From Nitrospira sp. CG24D (GTDB lineage Bacteria; Nitrospirota; Nitrospiria; Nitrospirales; Nitrospiraceae): DNA of 64,000 bases. Both the position numbers and the translations under genes were made by a program. The DNA is taken from positions 62,001 to 126,000 of the forward strand of contig NEWQ02000003.1 in assembly GCA_002869855.2 (NCBI GenBank), in the 5' to 3' direction. Below, in pieces: positions 23,685 to 32,173 of the stretch (the first letter of the stretch is position 1; each line of letters begins with the position of its first letter). The notes beneath the pieces are model-generated. The model was not told where the DNA came from, made no database searches, and saw only the letters and a program-made list of their open reading frames with translations.

Positions 23685-24614
23685 GTGAGGAAACAGCAAA
23701 CTCTAGCCGCTCCGATTACCTGCTCTGGCATTGGGCTTCACTCAGGCCAGCCAGTTACTATTACACTCAGACCAGCGCCTGCGAATACAGGTGTCGTCTT
23801 CGTGAATCGGAATGGAAAGTCAGGAGCCTCCCTCCCTGCATCTATCGAACATTTGGTGCCGACCGAACTATGCACCGCGATCAACGGCAATGGCTTTCAG
23901 GTCAAGACGATTGAGCATGTACTGGCCGCCCTCTCAGGACTGGGAGTTGATAACGTATACATCGACGTCACGGCCGGAGAAATTCCCGTCATGGACGGCA
24001 GCGCCGCACCGTTTGTCCGACTGATCCATTCCGTAGGCCTGACCTCACAATCCCGCCGCCAGCCCTACTTGAAAATCATGGCCCCGATTGAAGTGTGCGA
24101 CGGCCAAAAGCGTGTGCGCATCGAACCGTCCTCGACGCCTAAAATTACGTACACCATTCACTACAATCATCCGATGATCAAGACGCAGGTCTATACGCAC
24201 GACTGTTCCGCGGATGCCTTTGAGCATGATATTGCAGAAGCCCGCACATTCGGATTCTTGCACGAAGTACAAGCCCTCTGGGCGCGCGGTCTCGGACAAG
24301 GCGGAAGCCTCGAGAATACCGTGGTACTCTCAGAGAACGGAATCATGAATGAATCCGGGCTTCGCTTCTCAAACGAATTCGTCCGCCACAAAGTCCTGGA
24401 TCTTATTGGTGATTTCTCGCTTCTTGGCATGCCTTTCATCGGCCATCTCATTGCCGAGCGGTCGGGACATGCGCTCCACACTCGTCTTGTCGAGCAAATC
24501 TTGGAACAGCCTGAAAAATGGATTCTACTCAACACAGAATCCGCTTCAGCTGAATCCAGGAAGTCGCTTTCGATCAGCCGGTCACAGCCGGCCGTCGCGC
24601 TTCAAGCCTCATAA
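23685..24614 (+). CDS. lpxC: UDP-3-O-acyl-N-acetylglucosamine deacetylase
   Basis: The 309-residue zinc enzyme carries out the committed step of lipid A synthesis, so the organism makes LPS. Zinc ligands are visible at H78 (KTIEHVLAALSGLG), H235 and D239 (RHKVLDLIGDFSLLG), and the catalytic His at H262 (GHALHTR). GTG at 23685 is chosen because GGAGG sits six bases before it and MRKQQTLAAPITCSGIGLHS fits the family start; an upstream ATG at 23652 would add 11 residues and has no ribosome binding site. Confidence 0.95.
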   Translation: MRKQQTLAAPITCSGIGLHSGQPVTITLRPAPANTGVVFVNRNGKSGASLPASIEHLVPTELCTAINGNGFQVKTIEHVLAALSGLGVDNVYIDVTAGEIPVMDGSAAPFVRLIHSVGLTSQSRRQPYLKIMAPIEVCDGQKRVRIEPSSTPKITYTIHYNHPMIKTQVYTHDCSADAFEHDIAEARTFGFLHEVQALWARGLGQGGSLENTVVLSENGIMNESGLRFSNEFVRHKVLDLIGDFSLLGMPFIGHLIAERSGHALHTRLVEQILEQPEKWILLNTESASAESRKSLSISRSQPAVALQAS

Positions 24615-24694
24615 CTACTCATCTATATTTGAGATTGATTTCGTTCGGAAGGGGGAGAGATTGCTCGCCTTCACGAGGCGCAATCACGAGTAAA

Positions 24695-24724
24695 CGCCGA
24701 GAGTGAGTGGCCTCACCCTCGGCG
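24695..24724 (+). terminator. Strong hairpin after lpxC
   Basis: CGCCGAG and CTCGGCG flank a further GTGAG/CTCAC stem around a short loop, giving a long, nearly perfect hairpin about 80 bp after the lpxC stop. No T-run follows, so termination is probable but not textbook. Confidence 0.5.
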
Positions 24725-24740
24725 AGTCATACTCGGCAGG

Positions 24741-24782
24741 CTACTTCTTCTTCTTCTTTGCTGCTGCTTTCTTCGTTGCCAA
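24741..24782 (-). CDS. Possible 13-residue Lys-rich peptide
   Basis: A TTG-started mini-frame encodes MATKKAAAKKKKK. It is preceded by an unusually strong purine-rich ribosome binding site (GGGAGGGGGG, about 7-8 bp away). The composition resembles the Lys/Ala tails of histone-H1-like bacterial proteins. It may be a remnant of a longer gene or chance. Confidence 0.2.
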   Translation of the reverse strand: MATKKAAAKKKKK

Positions 24783-24819
24783 GAGTCTCACCCCCCTCCC
24801 TTTAAAGGAATACGACAAC

Positions 24820-25332
24820 CTACACCGCTTGAACCAACACATCCTCAAGTGCTTCAAACGTATTCGGACCGACTTTCCTAAATCGTTTATCCCGCTTCAG
24901 TGACGTCGCCACAGAGGTCAACGGCGTTTTCCCTTTGATCTGTAGCCCACCTTCCGCAAGCCGTTGCAGCAATTCTTTCGCATGCATGGCACGGTTGGAC
25001 TCGCGCAAGATTTCATACGTCGCTTCGGGAACACTCTTTCCGACGTACTTGCTGCGACCTAAGAGAATTTCACGCGACTGATCCGTCACGTCCATGACCG
25101 GAAGAGTTCGCACGCCCTTATTGTCATCGGTAATGAATTGACTGGAGAGGCTGGCAAGCTTCGCTTTATCCGCTTCTACCCGGTAGAGCGTCTCGGCAAG
25201 TTCGAGGTATTTCTTGATCGTCGCAATCTCGTCATCGAGTCGACGTTTCTTTTTCTCAAGCTCCTGAAACCTATTCTTGTAGGCATGAATCCGCTGCTCA
25301 AGACCTACAAGGATATCTGTTAGTTCTTCCAC
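24820..25332 (-). CDS. Coiled-coil plus HARE-HTH winged-helix protein
   Basis: The 170-residue protein starts with a coiled coil (about 5-65: IHAYKNRFQELEKKKRRLDD and onward) and ends with a HARE-HTH-type winged helix (VPEATYEILRESNRAMHAKE, TPLTSVATSLKRDKRFRKVG and PNTFEALE). The domain occurs in RNA polymerase delta and in restriction- or chromatin-associated proteins; here it probably binds DNA or nucleoprotein. It stands alone on the minus strand with AT-rich sequence upstream. The partner is not known. Confidence 0.7.
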   Translation of the reverse strand: MEELTDILVGLEQRIHAYKNRFQELEKKKRRLDDEIATIKKYLELAETLYRVEADKAKLASLSSQFITDDNKGVRTLPVMDVTDQSREILLGRSKYVGKSVPEATYEILRESNRAMHAKELLQRLAEGGLQIKGKTPLTSVATSLKRDKRFRKVGPNTFEALEDVLVQAV

Positions 25333-25649
25333 GGCACCCCCAACAGAAGCATGCTTGCTTTATAGCATTGCATACAAGAACTGTCAAGCACCAACAACAT
25401 ACTAAAATACTATGACGATAAAGTAGCTTTCTCTACAGAAGAAAAATCTGTGACAAGTACACAGACAAGGCTTGTCTGTCATAGACTAGAAACCTACCAT
25501 CTCCATATTTATAAATGGTTACGAATTATTCTTTCATATGCTTTGAATTAATTGCACGTGTCGATGCACCCACCTTTGACAAACATTGCTGAATAAGGAG
25601 CCTGAAGATAGGCAGGTAGTCCTCATAAGGCCCTGTGCTATGATTCGCC
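25333..25649. other. AT-rich intergenic region with a CarH-box-like 14-mer
   Basis: This 317-bp divergent region between the HARE-HTH gene and the inositol monophosphatase gene is AT-rich and holds no gene. At 25575-25588 it carries TTTGACAAACATTG, identical to 16521-16534 in the carH promoter and including the -35 and most of the operator box. No good -10 lies 17 bp downstream. It may be a distant regulator site or chance. Confidence 0.4.
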
Positions 25650-26486
25650 ATGCCTGACTCATCACCCCCCAATGAAGCACCTGTTACCTTGCTCTTGGAA
25701 ACAGCCATTCATGCGGCAAGACAAGCAGGCAAGGTCCTCTCGCGTTACGCACGCAACGGTTTCCGCGTCGAGAACAAGAGCGCGATCGATCTCGTCACGG
25801 AAGCAGATCATGCCGCCGAGCAATGCGTTATCGATGTGATTCTTGCCAGCTATCCCGATCATGCCTTCCTCGCGGAAGAGCGAGGACGCAGTGGACAGAG
25901 TCAGTCACCCTACGTCTGGATTATCGATCCGCTCGACGGCACCACAAATTTCGCACATGGTTTCCCTACATATTGCGTATCCATTGGCCTTGAGTACAAG
26001 GAACAGTGTGTACTTGGTGTTGTGTACGATCCCACTCGTGATGAACTCTTCAGCGCTACGCGTGGCGGAGGAGCGCGGGTCAATGATCAGCCACTCCACG
26101 TCTCTCAAACAGCACAGTTAGATCAAGCCCTCCTGGTAACCGGATTTGCTTACAATATCCGAGAAACTCCGAACAACAACCTCGATCACTTTGCTCGGTT
26201 TGCACTTCGTGTCCAAGGACTCCGCCGCACAGGATCGGCAGCCCTTGATCTGTGCTATGTCGCGGCAGGACGATTCGATGGATTTTGGGAAGTGAAGCTG
26301 AATCCGTGGGATATGGCCGCCGGCGTGGTGATCCTTCGGGAGGCTGGAGGAAAAGTCACAGACTTTTCTGGCCAATCGCACTCCCTCTATGGGCAGGAGT
26401 TGGTTGCAAGCAATGGACACCTCCACGACTCCATGATTTCAGTGATTCGGGAATCCCTGGACAACAGACCTCCATTTCGACGATGA
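25650..26486 (+). CDS. suhB: Inositol monophosphatase family protein
   Basis: The 278-residue Mg-dependent phosphatase shows the three family motifs: the first Glu pair in AFLAEERG, WIIDPLDGTTNFAHGFPTYC, and the C-terminal WDMAAGVVILREAGG. SuhB-type enzymes hydrolyse inositol-1-phosphate or related sugar phosphates; the true substrate cannot be told. The first 12 residues are poorly conserved, so the start could be slightly later. Monocistronic in appearance. Confidence 0.92.
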   Translation: MPDSSPPNEAPVTLLLETAIHAARQAGKVLSRYARNGFRVENKSAIDLVTEADHAAEQCVIDVILASYPDHAFLAEERGRSGQSQSPYVWIIDPLDGTTNFAHGFPTYCVSIGLEYKEQCVLGVVYDPTRDELFSATRGGGARVNDQPLHVSQTAQLDQALLVTGFAYNIRETPNNNLDHFARFALRVQGLRRTGSAALDLCYVAAGRFDGFWEVKLNPWDMAAGVVILREAGGKVTDFSGQSHSLYGQELVASNGHLHDSMISVIRESLDNRPPFRR

Positions 26487-26620
26487 ACCCGACAGCTAAC
26501 CCGTGAAGAGACGCTCCTGCTTGTGAGTTCGCCACCTCTCCAAACCAACTCGGCACCCCGTATACAGCAAGCCAATCTGTACGCTAAGATTGTGCAACCT
26601 TCTTGCTGGAGTACATCATT

Positions 26621-26905
26621 ATGGCAACATCAACACCTCCCTCAGGTCCAATAGGCAGCTCCCCGACAGGTGAGAATCCAAGCGACAAAGCGACATGGGA
26701 CGTGGAACTTTTGCGCGTCCTCGTGAGCCGAAAGGGAACTCAGGTCGATGCGCAATGGGCGATTCATCCTCAATTGAAACAGGACCTGCTTCCGGAAGAA
26801 TGGAAAGAAGTGACCGACCTGATGGCCAAAGTCACCGATATTGTCGGCAGTCGCTTTTCTGAAGTGCTCCAGAACGTTGAGCCTGATCCTCCCGGTCATG
26901 CCTGA
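26621..26905 (+). CDS. Small acidic hypothetical protein
   Basis: This 94-residue protein has a Ser/Pro/Gly-rich disordered N-terminus (ATSTPPSGPIGSSPTGENPS) and a helical second half (LLPEEWKEVTDLMAKVTDIV). No family is recognised. It lies between the monophosphatase and an AhpD-like gene on the same strand, and near a RiPP-type radical SAM gene on the other strand. A role as a modified peptide precursor is possible but nothing specific supports it. Ribosome binding site is weak. Confidence 0.5.
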   Translation: MATSTPPSGPIGSSPTGENPSDKATWDVELLRVLVSRKGTQVDAQWAIHPQLKQDLLPEEWKEVTDLMAKVTDIVGSRFSEVLQNVEPDPPGHA

Positions 26906-26975
26906 CCCTGAACCAGTACGCCCATCTTGCCGCATCGTTTCTTCTCATCTCCCGTACGGCCAAAGGAGCTGAACT

Positions 26976-27308
26976 ATGGAGTCGTATTATCACGCACACG
27001 ATCTGGGTAAATTCTCCGAGATGGGCAAGGGTAATAAGGAACTGTGGGACAAGTTCATGAGCTACTACAGTGCGGTATTCGCGGAGGGGGCCCTCACGGA
27101 GCGGGAGAAAGCCTTGATCGCCCTCGCCGTCGCGCATGCCGTGCAATGCCCCTATTGCATCGATGCCTATACGCAGGCATCACTTGAGAAGGGATCAAAT
27201 GTGGAGGAAATGACGGAAGCGGTGCACGTCGCCTGCGCAATTAGGGGAGGCGCCTCGCTCGTGCATGGTGTCCAGATGCGGAACGTGGCCGAGAAGTTGT
27301 CGATGTAA
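26976..27308 (+). CDS. Carboxymuconolactone-decarboxylase/AhpD-family protein
   Basis: The 110-residue protein has the AhpD-like core HAVQCPYCIDAYTQASLEKG with the redox-active CxxC and nearby His, then EMTEAVHVACAIRGGASLVHG. It closely resembles the peroxidase-like CMD proteins found beside arsenosugar-synthesis radical SAM enzymes, though no ArsS is visible here. It likely reduces peroxides or alkylhydroperoxides with a thiol partner. AAGGAG lies before the ATG. Convergent with the radical SAM gene. Confidence 0.88.
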   Translation: MESYYHAHDLGKFSEMGKGNKELWDKFMSYYSAVFAEGALTEREKALIALAVAHAVQCPYCIDAYTQASLEKGSNVEEMTEAVHVACAIRGGASLVHGVQMRNVAEKLSM

Positions 27309-27345
27309 GAGCGATCACATGTAACTGACGGCAGCCCGGCGCGGC

Positions 27346-29205
27346 TCAGAGAAATTGATTTTCTGGAATCGCGAGCGTGAAGTATTTCTCCCGCTCTTCA
27401 TAGAGGATACGACGGCTCGTCAAGACACCCAGCGCATCATTCAGCTCATCATCCGACAGTGTCCTGTCATGCTTCGCTTCTTGTAGTACGACACGAATCT
27501 GATCTCTGCTCTTCGCAGCCTCATTGCAAGCCTCAATGATTTCCGCGGCAGGCCAATCGAACCGCTGCCTGGTCGGAGCCTGAGGATCCCGCCCGTCGTA
27601 AACCGTGATGTAGTCCATAGACTTGGAGTAATACAAAAACGGTCGATCGCTGCCGCGCGCCCGTCGCTGCCATTCCTCCACTAGACCAACCAGTTCCTGA
27701 TAGAGATGCGGATCCACCGGCCAGTGATCCAGCTCATACTCGAAATCATAGGCGACCTTGAGCAAATCAAGGCGCGCCGCATCATACACATACTCATAGG
27801 CCATCCCCGGCCCCGTAATCCGCACACCATATTCATGCGGACGCGTAAAGTAGGGACTGAACCGCTGCAGCCAGAATTTCCCGGTCGCTTCCGGCGCCTG
27901 CAAATGGAAGAGCGAGGGAAGCAGATCGATCTGCCGCCGATAGTCATCATTCGTCTCGCCAGGGAACCCGAGCAGAATATTCCAGGACACCGCGACACGG
28001 TAGTAGCTACTCCACTTCAAGCAAAGGATGTTCTGCATGGGCGTCACGCCCTTATCCATCGCCTTGAGCTGCGACAGGCTGAGACTTTCCAGGCCCGGCT
28101 GCATGCACTTCACGCCCCCCACCGCGAGCGTGCGGATCTGATTCTTCTGAAGATTGCTCTTGGTTTCGATGAACACATCGAGATCGCAATGCGCCGCGGC
28201 AAACTGGCCGAACAGATTCTCGACATACTTCATGTCGATGATGTTATCAACCAGCCTGAACCGGGTCGTGTCATACCGGCTGGAAAGCGCCGTCATCTCG
28301 CGCGCGGCCTGATCCGGCGATTTCGCGCGGAACTTCATACTCTGGGCATTCAAGCCGCAGAACGTGCAATGGTGCTTCTCCCCCCACCAACAACCGCGCG
28401 AGCCTTCGTAGAGGAGAATGCGGTCCAGGCCCTGCGCCGCATCACCGAGTTCGGCCAGCAGATGGTAATAGTCGTCGTAGTCCGGAGGCCCGGTCTTCGC
28501 GAAATCGGCAAACAGCGCCGGATTCGGTGTAAATCGAATCTGATCCTGCTCTCGGAAGATCACTCCATTCGGAACCGCTTCAGACGCACCCTCTAGGATA
28601 TGGCGCACGAGGGCGGGCACCACCTCTTCTCCTTCGCCCACCACGACATAGTCGATAAAGGGAAAAGCCCGGAAGTATTCCATCCCCATCTCGCCGTCGT
28701 AGTTCGCTCCGCCGAAGATGATCTTCACCTCTGGATACAGATCTTTGATCATCTTCGCCAGCGTCAGACTCGCCACATTCTGATCGAACGTCGAAGTAAA
28801 GCCGACAAGTTTGTACTGACCCCAATCAATCGCCGTCATCGCCCAGGTCAGAAACTGCGGCGCTGTCCTCGTCGCCATGTCTTCAAAAAAGGAGATCGGC
28901 TGCCCGCTCTCCCGAGCCACTTGCTCGAAGACCGGCTTAAAAACCCGCGGATATTCCGCACGTTTGGGATTGTCGCGAAACAGGAGATAGGAAAAGAGCC
29001 ACTCCCCGAAGAGGGCGCGCTTCTCGCAGATCATTTCATAGAGAGGGACACCAATCTTGTGGGCGAAACGGACGTTCAGATGGTGGCAATCGACGGGGAC
29101 CCCCTTCGACTTGAGCAGGGCCGACAGAGTCCCAAGTTGGATTGAGGGGTACTTCGAATAACTGAACGGCATGTTGACGAGCGCCACCTGCGCCTGATCG
29201 CTCAT
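27346..29205 (-). CDS. B12-binding radical SAM enzyme of the RiPP-maturation type
   Basis: The 619-residue protein has an N-terminal cobalamin-binding-like domain (VALVNMPFSYSKYPSIQLGT, FGGANYDGEMG, VVGEGEEVVP) and a radical SAM core. The core has the unusual cluster motif C-x7-C-x2-C in SRGCWWGEKHHCTFCGLN, followed by MKFRAKSP. That spacing and context match the TIGR03975-like family (RiPP maturation radical SAM protein 1), thought to act on ribosomal peptides, probably by C-methylation. No recognisable precursor peptide gene is adjacent. The start at the second ATG (29205) is favoured slightly over 29217. The pterin dehydratase gene lies 39 bp upstream on the same strand. Confidence 0.85.
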   Translation of the reverse strand: MSDQAQVALVNMPFSYSKYPSIQLGTLSALLKSKGVPVDCHHLNVRFAHKIGVPLYEMICEKRALFGEWLFSYLLFRDNPKRAEYPRVFKPVFEQVARESGQPISFFEDMATRTAPQFLTWAMTAIDWGQYKLVGFTSTFDQNVASLTLAKMIKDLYPEVKIIFGGANYDGEMGMEYFRAFPFIDYVVVGEGEEVVPALVRHILEGASEAVPNGVIFREQDQIRFTPNPALFADFAKTGPPDYDDYYHLLAELGDAAQGLDRILLYEGSRGCWWGEKHHCTFCGLNAQSMKFRAKSPDQAAREMTALSSRYDTTRFRLVDNIIDMKYVENLFGQFAAAHCDLDVFIETKSNLQKNQIRTLAVGGVKCMQPGLESLSLSQLKAMDKGVTPMQNILCLKWSSYYRVAVSWNILLGFPGETNDDYRRQIDLLPSLFHLQAPEATGKFWLQRFSPYFTRPHEYGVRITGPGMAYEYVYDAARLDLLKVAYDFEYELDHWPVDPHLYQELVGLVEEWQRRARGSDRPFLYYSKSMDYITVYDGRDPQAPTRQRFDWPAAEIIEACNEAAKSRDQIRVVLQEAKHDRTLSDDELNDALGVLTSRRILYEEREKYFTLAIPENQFL

Positions 29206-29244
29206 CTGTTGCCCCATCCGTTCATCATCGCAAGATAGCCTAGC

Positions 29245-29595
29245 TTAGGATTCTACCGCTCGGAATGACTCGAATTCCCGGTCGGCTTTTGCCGCGAGAT
29301 AGAAATCGCTCTCCGTGAGGCCGTTAATCTTGTGTGTCCAGATCTCCACCTTACACTTCCCCCAGGCTAGATAGAGATCCGGATGATGACCCTCCGCTTC
29401 AGCGATCACGCCCACTTTATTCACATAGGCTAAGGCTTGAGCGAAATCCTTGAAGGTATAGAGCCGTTCAAGATGCCCTGCACCGTTTAACAACCAGCCC
29501 CGGCCCAATTCTTTCAGAAGAGCCTGCGCACGATCAGGGGAAACAGGCGGCACACCACCACGGCAGGGGATACATTTATTGTCGGCAAGACCCAT
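29245..29595 (-). CDS. phhB: Pterin-4a-carbinolamine dehydratase
   Basis: The 116-residue protein carries the PCD motif EAEGHHPDLYLAWGKCKVEI with the catalytic His pair, then THKINGLTESDFYLAAKAD. PCD dehydrates 4a-hydroxytetrahydropterin during aromatic-amino-acid hydroxylation or acts in other pterin/molybdopterin contexts. AAGGAGG precedes the ATG at 29595. No phenylalanine hydroxylase lies nearby, so its partner is elsewhere. Confidence 0.92.
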   Translation of the reverse strand: MGLADNKCIPCRGGVPPVSPDRAQALLKELGRGWLLNGAGHLERLYTFKDFAQALAYVNKVGVIAEAEGHHPDLYLAWGKCKVEIWTHKINGLTESDFYLAAKADREFESFRAVES

Positions 29596-29758
29596 GGCGG
29601 CCTCCTTCGGTGAGAGAGATGAGTATTGTAAAGGGGCCATGAGCGGAGAAACAAGGCGGGCCCAGCATTCGATCGGACACAAATGGAATGTATGCACAGC
29701 TCAAAACACAAAACAGCAGGCTAGCTTCGCCTTGCCTCGCCGCCCAATTCCGCGCATC

Positions 29759-31123
29759 ATGGCGGCAACCATGCCGCCCACATCGTTGCAACCGGATCAG
29801 TCCCCCCCTCTGCGCATCGGCTGGTTTACCGCCACCTGCGTGCTCGTCAGCAATATTATCGGGGGCGGTATCTTCACGACGACCGGCATTATGGCCCGGG
29901 ATCTCGGCGATCCGCTGTTGATTCTCCTCTTGTGGTTCATGGGAGCGCTCTTCGCCGTCGGCGGCGCGATGATCTATGGCGAGCTGGGCTCGCGTCTGCC
30001 CCATGCAGGAGGAGACTATGTGTACCTGCGAGAAGCGTATGGACCGCTCATCGCCTTCCTGAGCGGTTGGACGTCGTTCACCATCGGATTCGGCGCCGCC
30101 GTGGCAGCCTCGGCCATCAGCTTCTCGTCTTATGCGCTGCGCGTCGTGCTGATACCGGATGAGTCAGGGTGGATCGCAAAGGGCCTCTCGCTTATGCTTC
30201 TTTGGAGCGCGACCTTCATCCATTGTCGAGGCGTCCAAACGGGCGGCCGCCTACAGCTGATACTCACCACCACCAAAGTCGTGGCCATCGGAGGACTGAT
30301 TCTCGGCGGACTGTCGGCCGTGATAGGGCAGGGGCGCCCTCTCCTCACCGCACCCATCGCGCAGACGTCCACGTTTGGAACCGCCGCCATCGCCCTCGTA
30401 ATCGTGACCTACTGCTACCTCGGCTGGAACGTCGCCGGCTACATCGCCCCCGATATCGAGAATCCACAAAAGACCTTGCCCAAAATCATGATCGGGGGAA
30501 CAACCTTCGTCGCCGTCATTTACCTCTTGCTGAACGTTGTGTACTTATCGGCTTTATCCATCAGGGAACTGGCGCAAGAACCGATTGTGCCGGTGGCGGA
30601 GAAAGTCGCCGCGGTATTGTGGGGGCCGCAAAGCGGACGGCTGGTTGCCGCCATCCTCTGTCTCTCCATCGCAGGCGCAGTGAGCGCCATGACCTGGGCC
30701 GGACCTCGTGTCTATTGGGCCATGGCGCGCGACGGTATGATCAGCCCCTGGCTCGCTTATGTGCAGCCTCGAACTAATGTGCCGGCCCGCGCGATCGTCT
30801 TCCAAAGCCTCTGGGCCTCACTGCTGATTGTGAGTGGCACTTTCGAACAATTGCTCGTCTATAGCGGCTTGGTCCTCTCGCTCTTCATGGCCCTGACTCT
30901 CTCTACGATCTTCCGCCTTCGTCAGACATGTTCCATCCATCCACAACATTTTCGCGCACCTCTGTATCCGATCTTACCGATCACACTCGTCTGCGGAGCT
31001 GCCGCCCTGGTTATCTCCAGTGTGCTCGAACGACCGACAGAATCGCTGTACGGCGCGGCCACCGTCCTGAGCGGCATCCCGCTCTACTACGTCTGGCGTA
31101 GACCTCAGATTCTTCAGGGGTAA
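29759..31123 (+). CDS. APC-family amino-acid permease
   Basis: The 454-residue protein has about 12 membrane segments and the APC start (IGWFTATCVLVSNIIGGGIF, then GDPLLILLLWFMGALFAVGG and YGELGSRLPHAGGDYVYLRE). SLC7-like features such as YCYLGWNVAGYIAPDIENPQ are present. It probably imports or exchanges neutral amino acids. The start is uncertain: 29759 and 29771 are both possible, neither with a good ribosome binding site; a longer frame would overlap phhB. Substrate cannot be assigned. Confidence 0.88.
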   Translation: MAATMPPTSLQPDQSPPLRIGWFTATCVLVSNIIGGGIFTTTGIMARDLGDPLLILLLWFMGALFAVGGAMIYGELGSRLPHAGGDYVYLREAYGPLIAFLSGWTSFTIGFGAAVAASAISFSSYALRVVLIPDESGWIAKGLSLMLLWSATFIHCRGVQTGGRLQLILTTTKVVAIGGLILGGLSAVIGQGRPLLTAPIAQTSTFGTAAIALVIVTYCYLGWNVAGYIAPDIENPQKTLPKIMIGGTTFVAVIYLLLNVVYLSALSIRELAQEPIVPVAEKVAAVLWGPQSGRLVAAILCLSIAGAVSAMTWAGPRVYWAMARDGMISPWLAYVQPRTNVPARAIVFQSLWASLLIVSGTFEQLLVYSGLVLSLFMALTLSTIFRLRQTCSIHPQHFRAPLYPILPITLVCGAAALVISSVLERPTESLYGAATVLSGIPLYYVWRRPQILQG

Positions 31124-31142
31124 TCACCCTGACTCGCTCGTC

Positions 31143-31244
31143 AAAATATTCTTCAACTAGGCGGCAGCGAACGAAATGCTGAGTCGTACTCTTGGTGTAC
31201 GGCGAAGCATTGAGCGATGCGACAACGACGTTGGAGGATATTTT
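31143..31244 (+). repeat. Intergenic palindromic element, copy 4 (diverged, 102 bp)
   Basis: It aligns with the central part of copies 1-3: GGCGGCAGCGAACGAA, a central GTACTC...TGTACG hairpin, then GAGCGATGCGACAACGACG. The ends differ (AAAATATTC and GATATTTT). It begins about 20 bp after the permease stop. Confidence 0.6.
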
Positions 31245-31261
31245 CACGAGATGAGAAACAG

Positions 31262-31299
31262 CACGGGCGACCTTGCACTATGGTGGGAGGTCGCCCGTG
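31262..31299. terminator. Perfect 12-bp-stem hairpin
   Basis: CACGGGCGACCT (31262-31273) pairs perfectly with AGGTCGCCCGTG (31288-31299) around a 14-base loop. It lies about 140 bp past the permease stop, without a T-run. It may be a terminator, an RNA-stability element or part of a small RNA. Confidence 0.4.
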
Positions 31300-31505
31300 A
31301 GTGGCGCTTAGGACGCCAAGTGATCTTTCTTATGTCGCGGCCCGAAAGACCCGCGCGATGAGAACCGCGTTGCATTTCTAGTCGGGGGAGATCTCATCAA
31401 TCCCAGGTACTGGTGTTCCCCGCTCTAGCACAGACTCTCTAAATCGATCAGGCCACTACCCGATTGGTCATTGGTGCCTTCACGGCACGGCCTGGAGAGA
31501 ATCGA

Positions 31506-31577
31506 CTAGAACGACCGACGAGAAACCCGCCTTCGCATCGGCGGGCCTGACGGACCAGGTGGCGTTGCGTCGCTCAT
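31506..31577 (-). CDS. Possible 23-residue basic peptide
   Basis: A short frame begins MSDATPPGPSGPP and ends with an Arg/Ser-rich tail (RRRVSRRSF). A strong AGGAGG lies six bases before the ATG. A CCCGCC/GGCGGG hairpin followed by TTTCTC on this strand falls inside the frame, so it could be a leader peptide with an attenuator, but no downstream gene exists on this strand. Confidence 0.3.
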   Translation of the reverse strand: MSDATPPGPSGPPMRRRVSRRSF

Positions 31578-31816
31578 ATCCACCCTCCTCTCTGATGAAG
31601 TCAGCGAGAAACCTGGATAGCAGCCGCGCGGTCTGCCCGATCTCCCGCACTCCCGAAAAGCATAGGCCGCAATTCCGATCTACGCCCATTAGAAAACCAT
31701 GTCAATGGGGGAAGCAAGAATGTTTATTCGAGACAACAAAGCATAACCTGTGCCCGGAGACGCATCGCACTATGTCGCCCACATCAGAGGATCGCTTCTG
31801 TAAAAGCACATGAAAA

Positions 31817-31844
31817 GGGGGAACAGCCTGACAGCTATTCCCCC
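31817..31844 (-). terminator. Rho-independent terminator of the gene at 31871-32173
   Basis: On the minus strand GGGGGAA...TTCCCCC forms a 7-bp stem with an inner AGC/GCT pair and is followed by TTTTC. It starts 26 bp after the stop codon. Confidence 0.75.
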
Positions 31845-31870
31845 ATCCTCGACGTGTCCGTCGGACTCTT

Positions 31871-32173
31871 TTAGTAGCCTGATCCTTGGGCTTTCCGCTT
31901 TGCCTTCTCAATTTCTTCCGTCATTTTCCCTTCGGCCTGACCCTTGTGTTGAGCCGCTGTCTCTTCCATCTTCCGTTCGGCCTCGGACTTCACGTTACCG
32001 GCCCCCTGCCGGGCGCTGGACGAAGATTCGGTGGCGGAGCGTTTCGCATTCGCCATTTCCTGATCAAGCTTCTGCTGCATGTCACCAGCGGAGGGCACCT
32101 GAGCAGAAGCCACGAGCGCGGACCCGATAATGAGAGTACTGAGAGTGAGAAAAACAAGAATGGCGCTTCGCAT
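31871..32173 (-). CDS. Secreted low-complexity Ala/Lys/Glu-rich protein
   Basis: This 100-residue protein has a signal peptide (AILVFLTLSTLIIGSALVASA, cleaved after ASA). The mature part is almost purely helical and rich in Ala, Lys, Glu and Gln (MQQKLDQEMANAKRSATESS, ERKMEETAAQHKGQAEGKMT). It resembles stress-associated hydrophilic proteins (CsbD- or LEA-like in composition) but no family is certain. GGGAAGGAG precedes ATG 32173, and its own terminator follows, so it is transcribed alone. Confidence 0.6.
   Translation of the reverse strand: MRSAILVFLTLSTLIIGSALVASAQVPSAGDMQQKLDQEMANAKRSATESSSSARQGAGNVKSEAERKMEETAAQHKGQAEGKMTEEIEKAKRKAQGSGY

Larger units (their letters stand above)
31124..31870. 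other. Long intergenic region rich in inverted repeats
   Basis: This 747-bp gap holds no convincing long gene. It contains a diverged repeat element (31143-31244), a perfect 12-bp-stem hairpin (31262-31299), small hairpins such as GTGCC/GGCAC near 31475-31490, a tiny frame with a good ribosome binding site (31506-31577) overlapping a CCCGCC/GGCGGG hairpin, and a terminator for the gene at 31871. Structured RNA is possible. Confidence 0.5.

Noticed and set aside
26976..27308. Arsenosugar-biosynthesis operon
   Set aside because: The AhpD-like protein resembles the one from such operons, but no ArsS- or ArsM-like gene is in the window.
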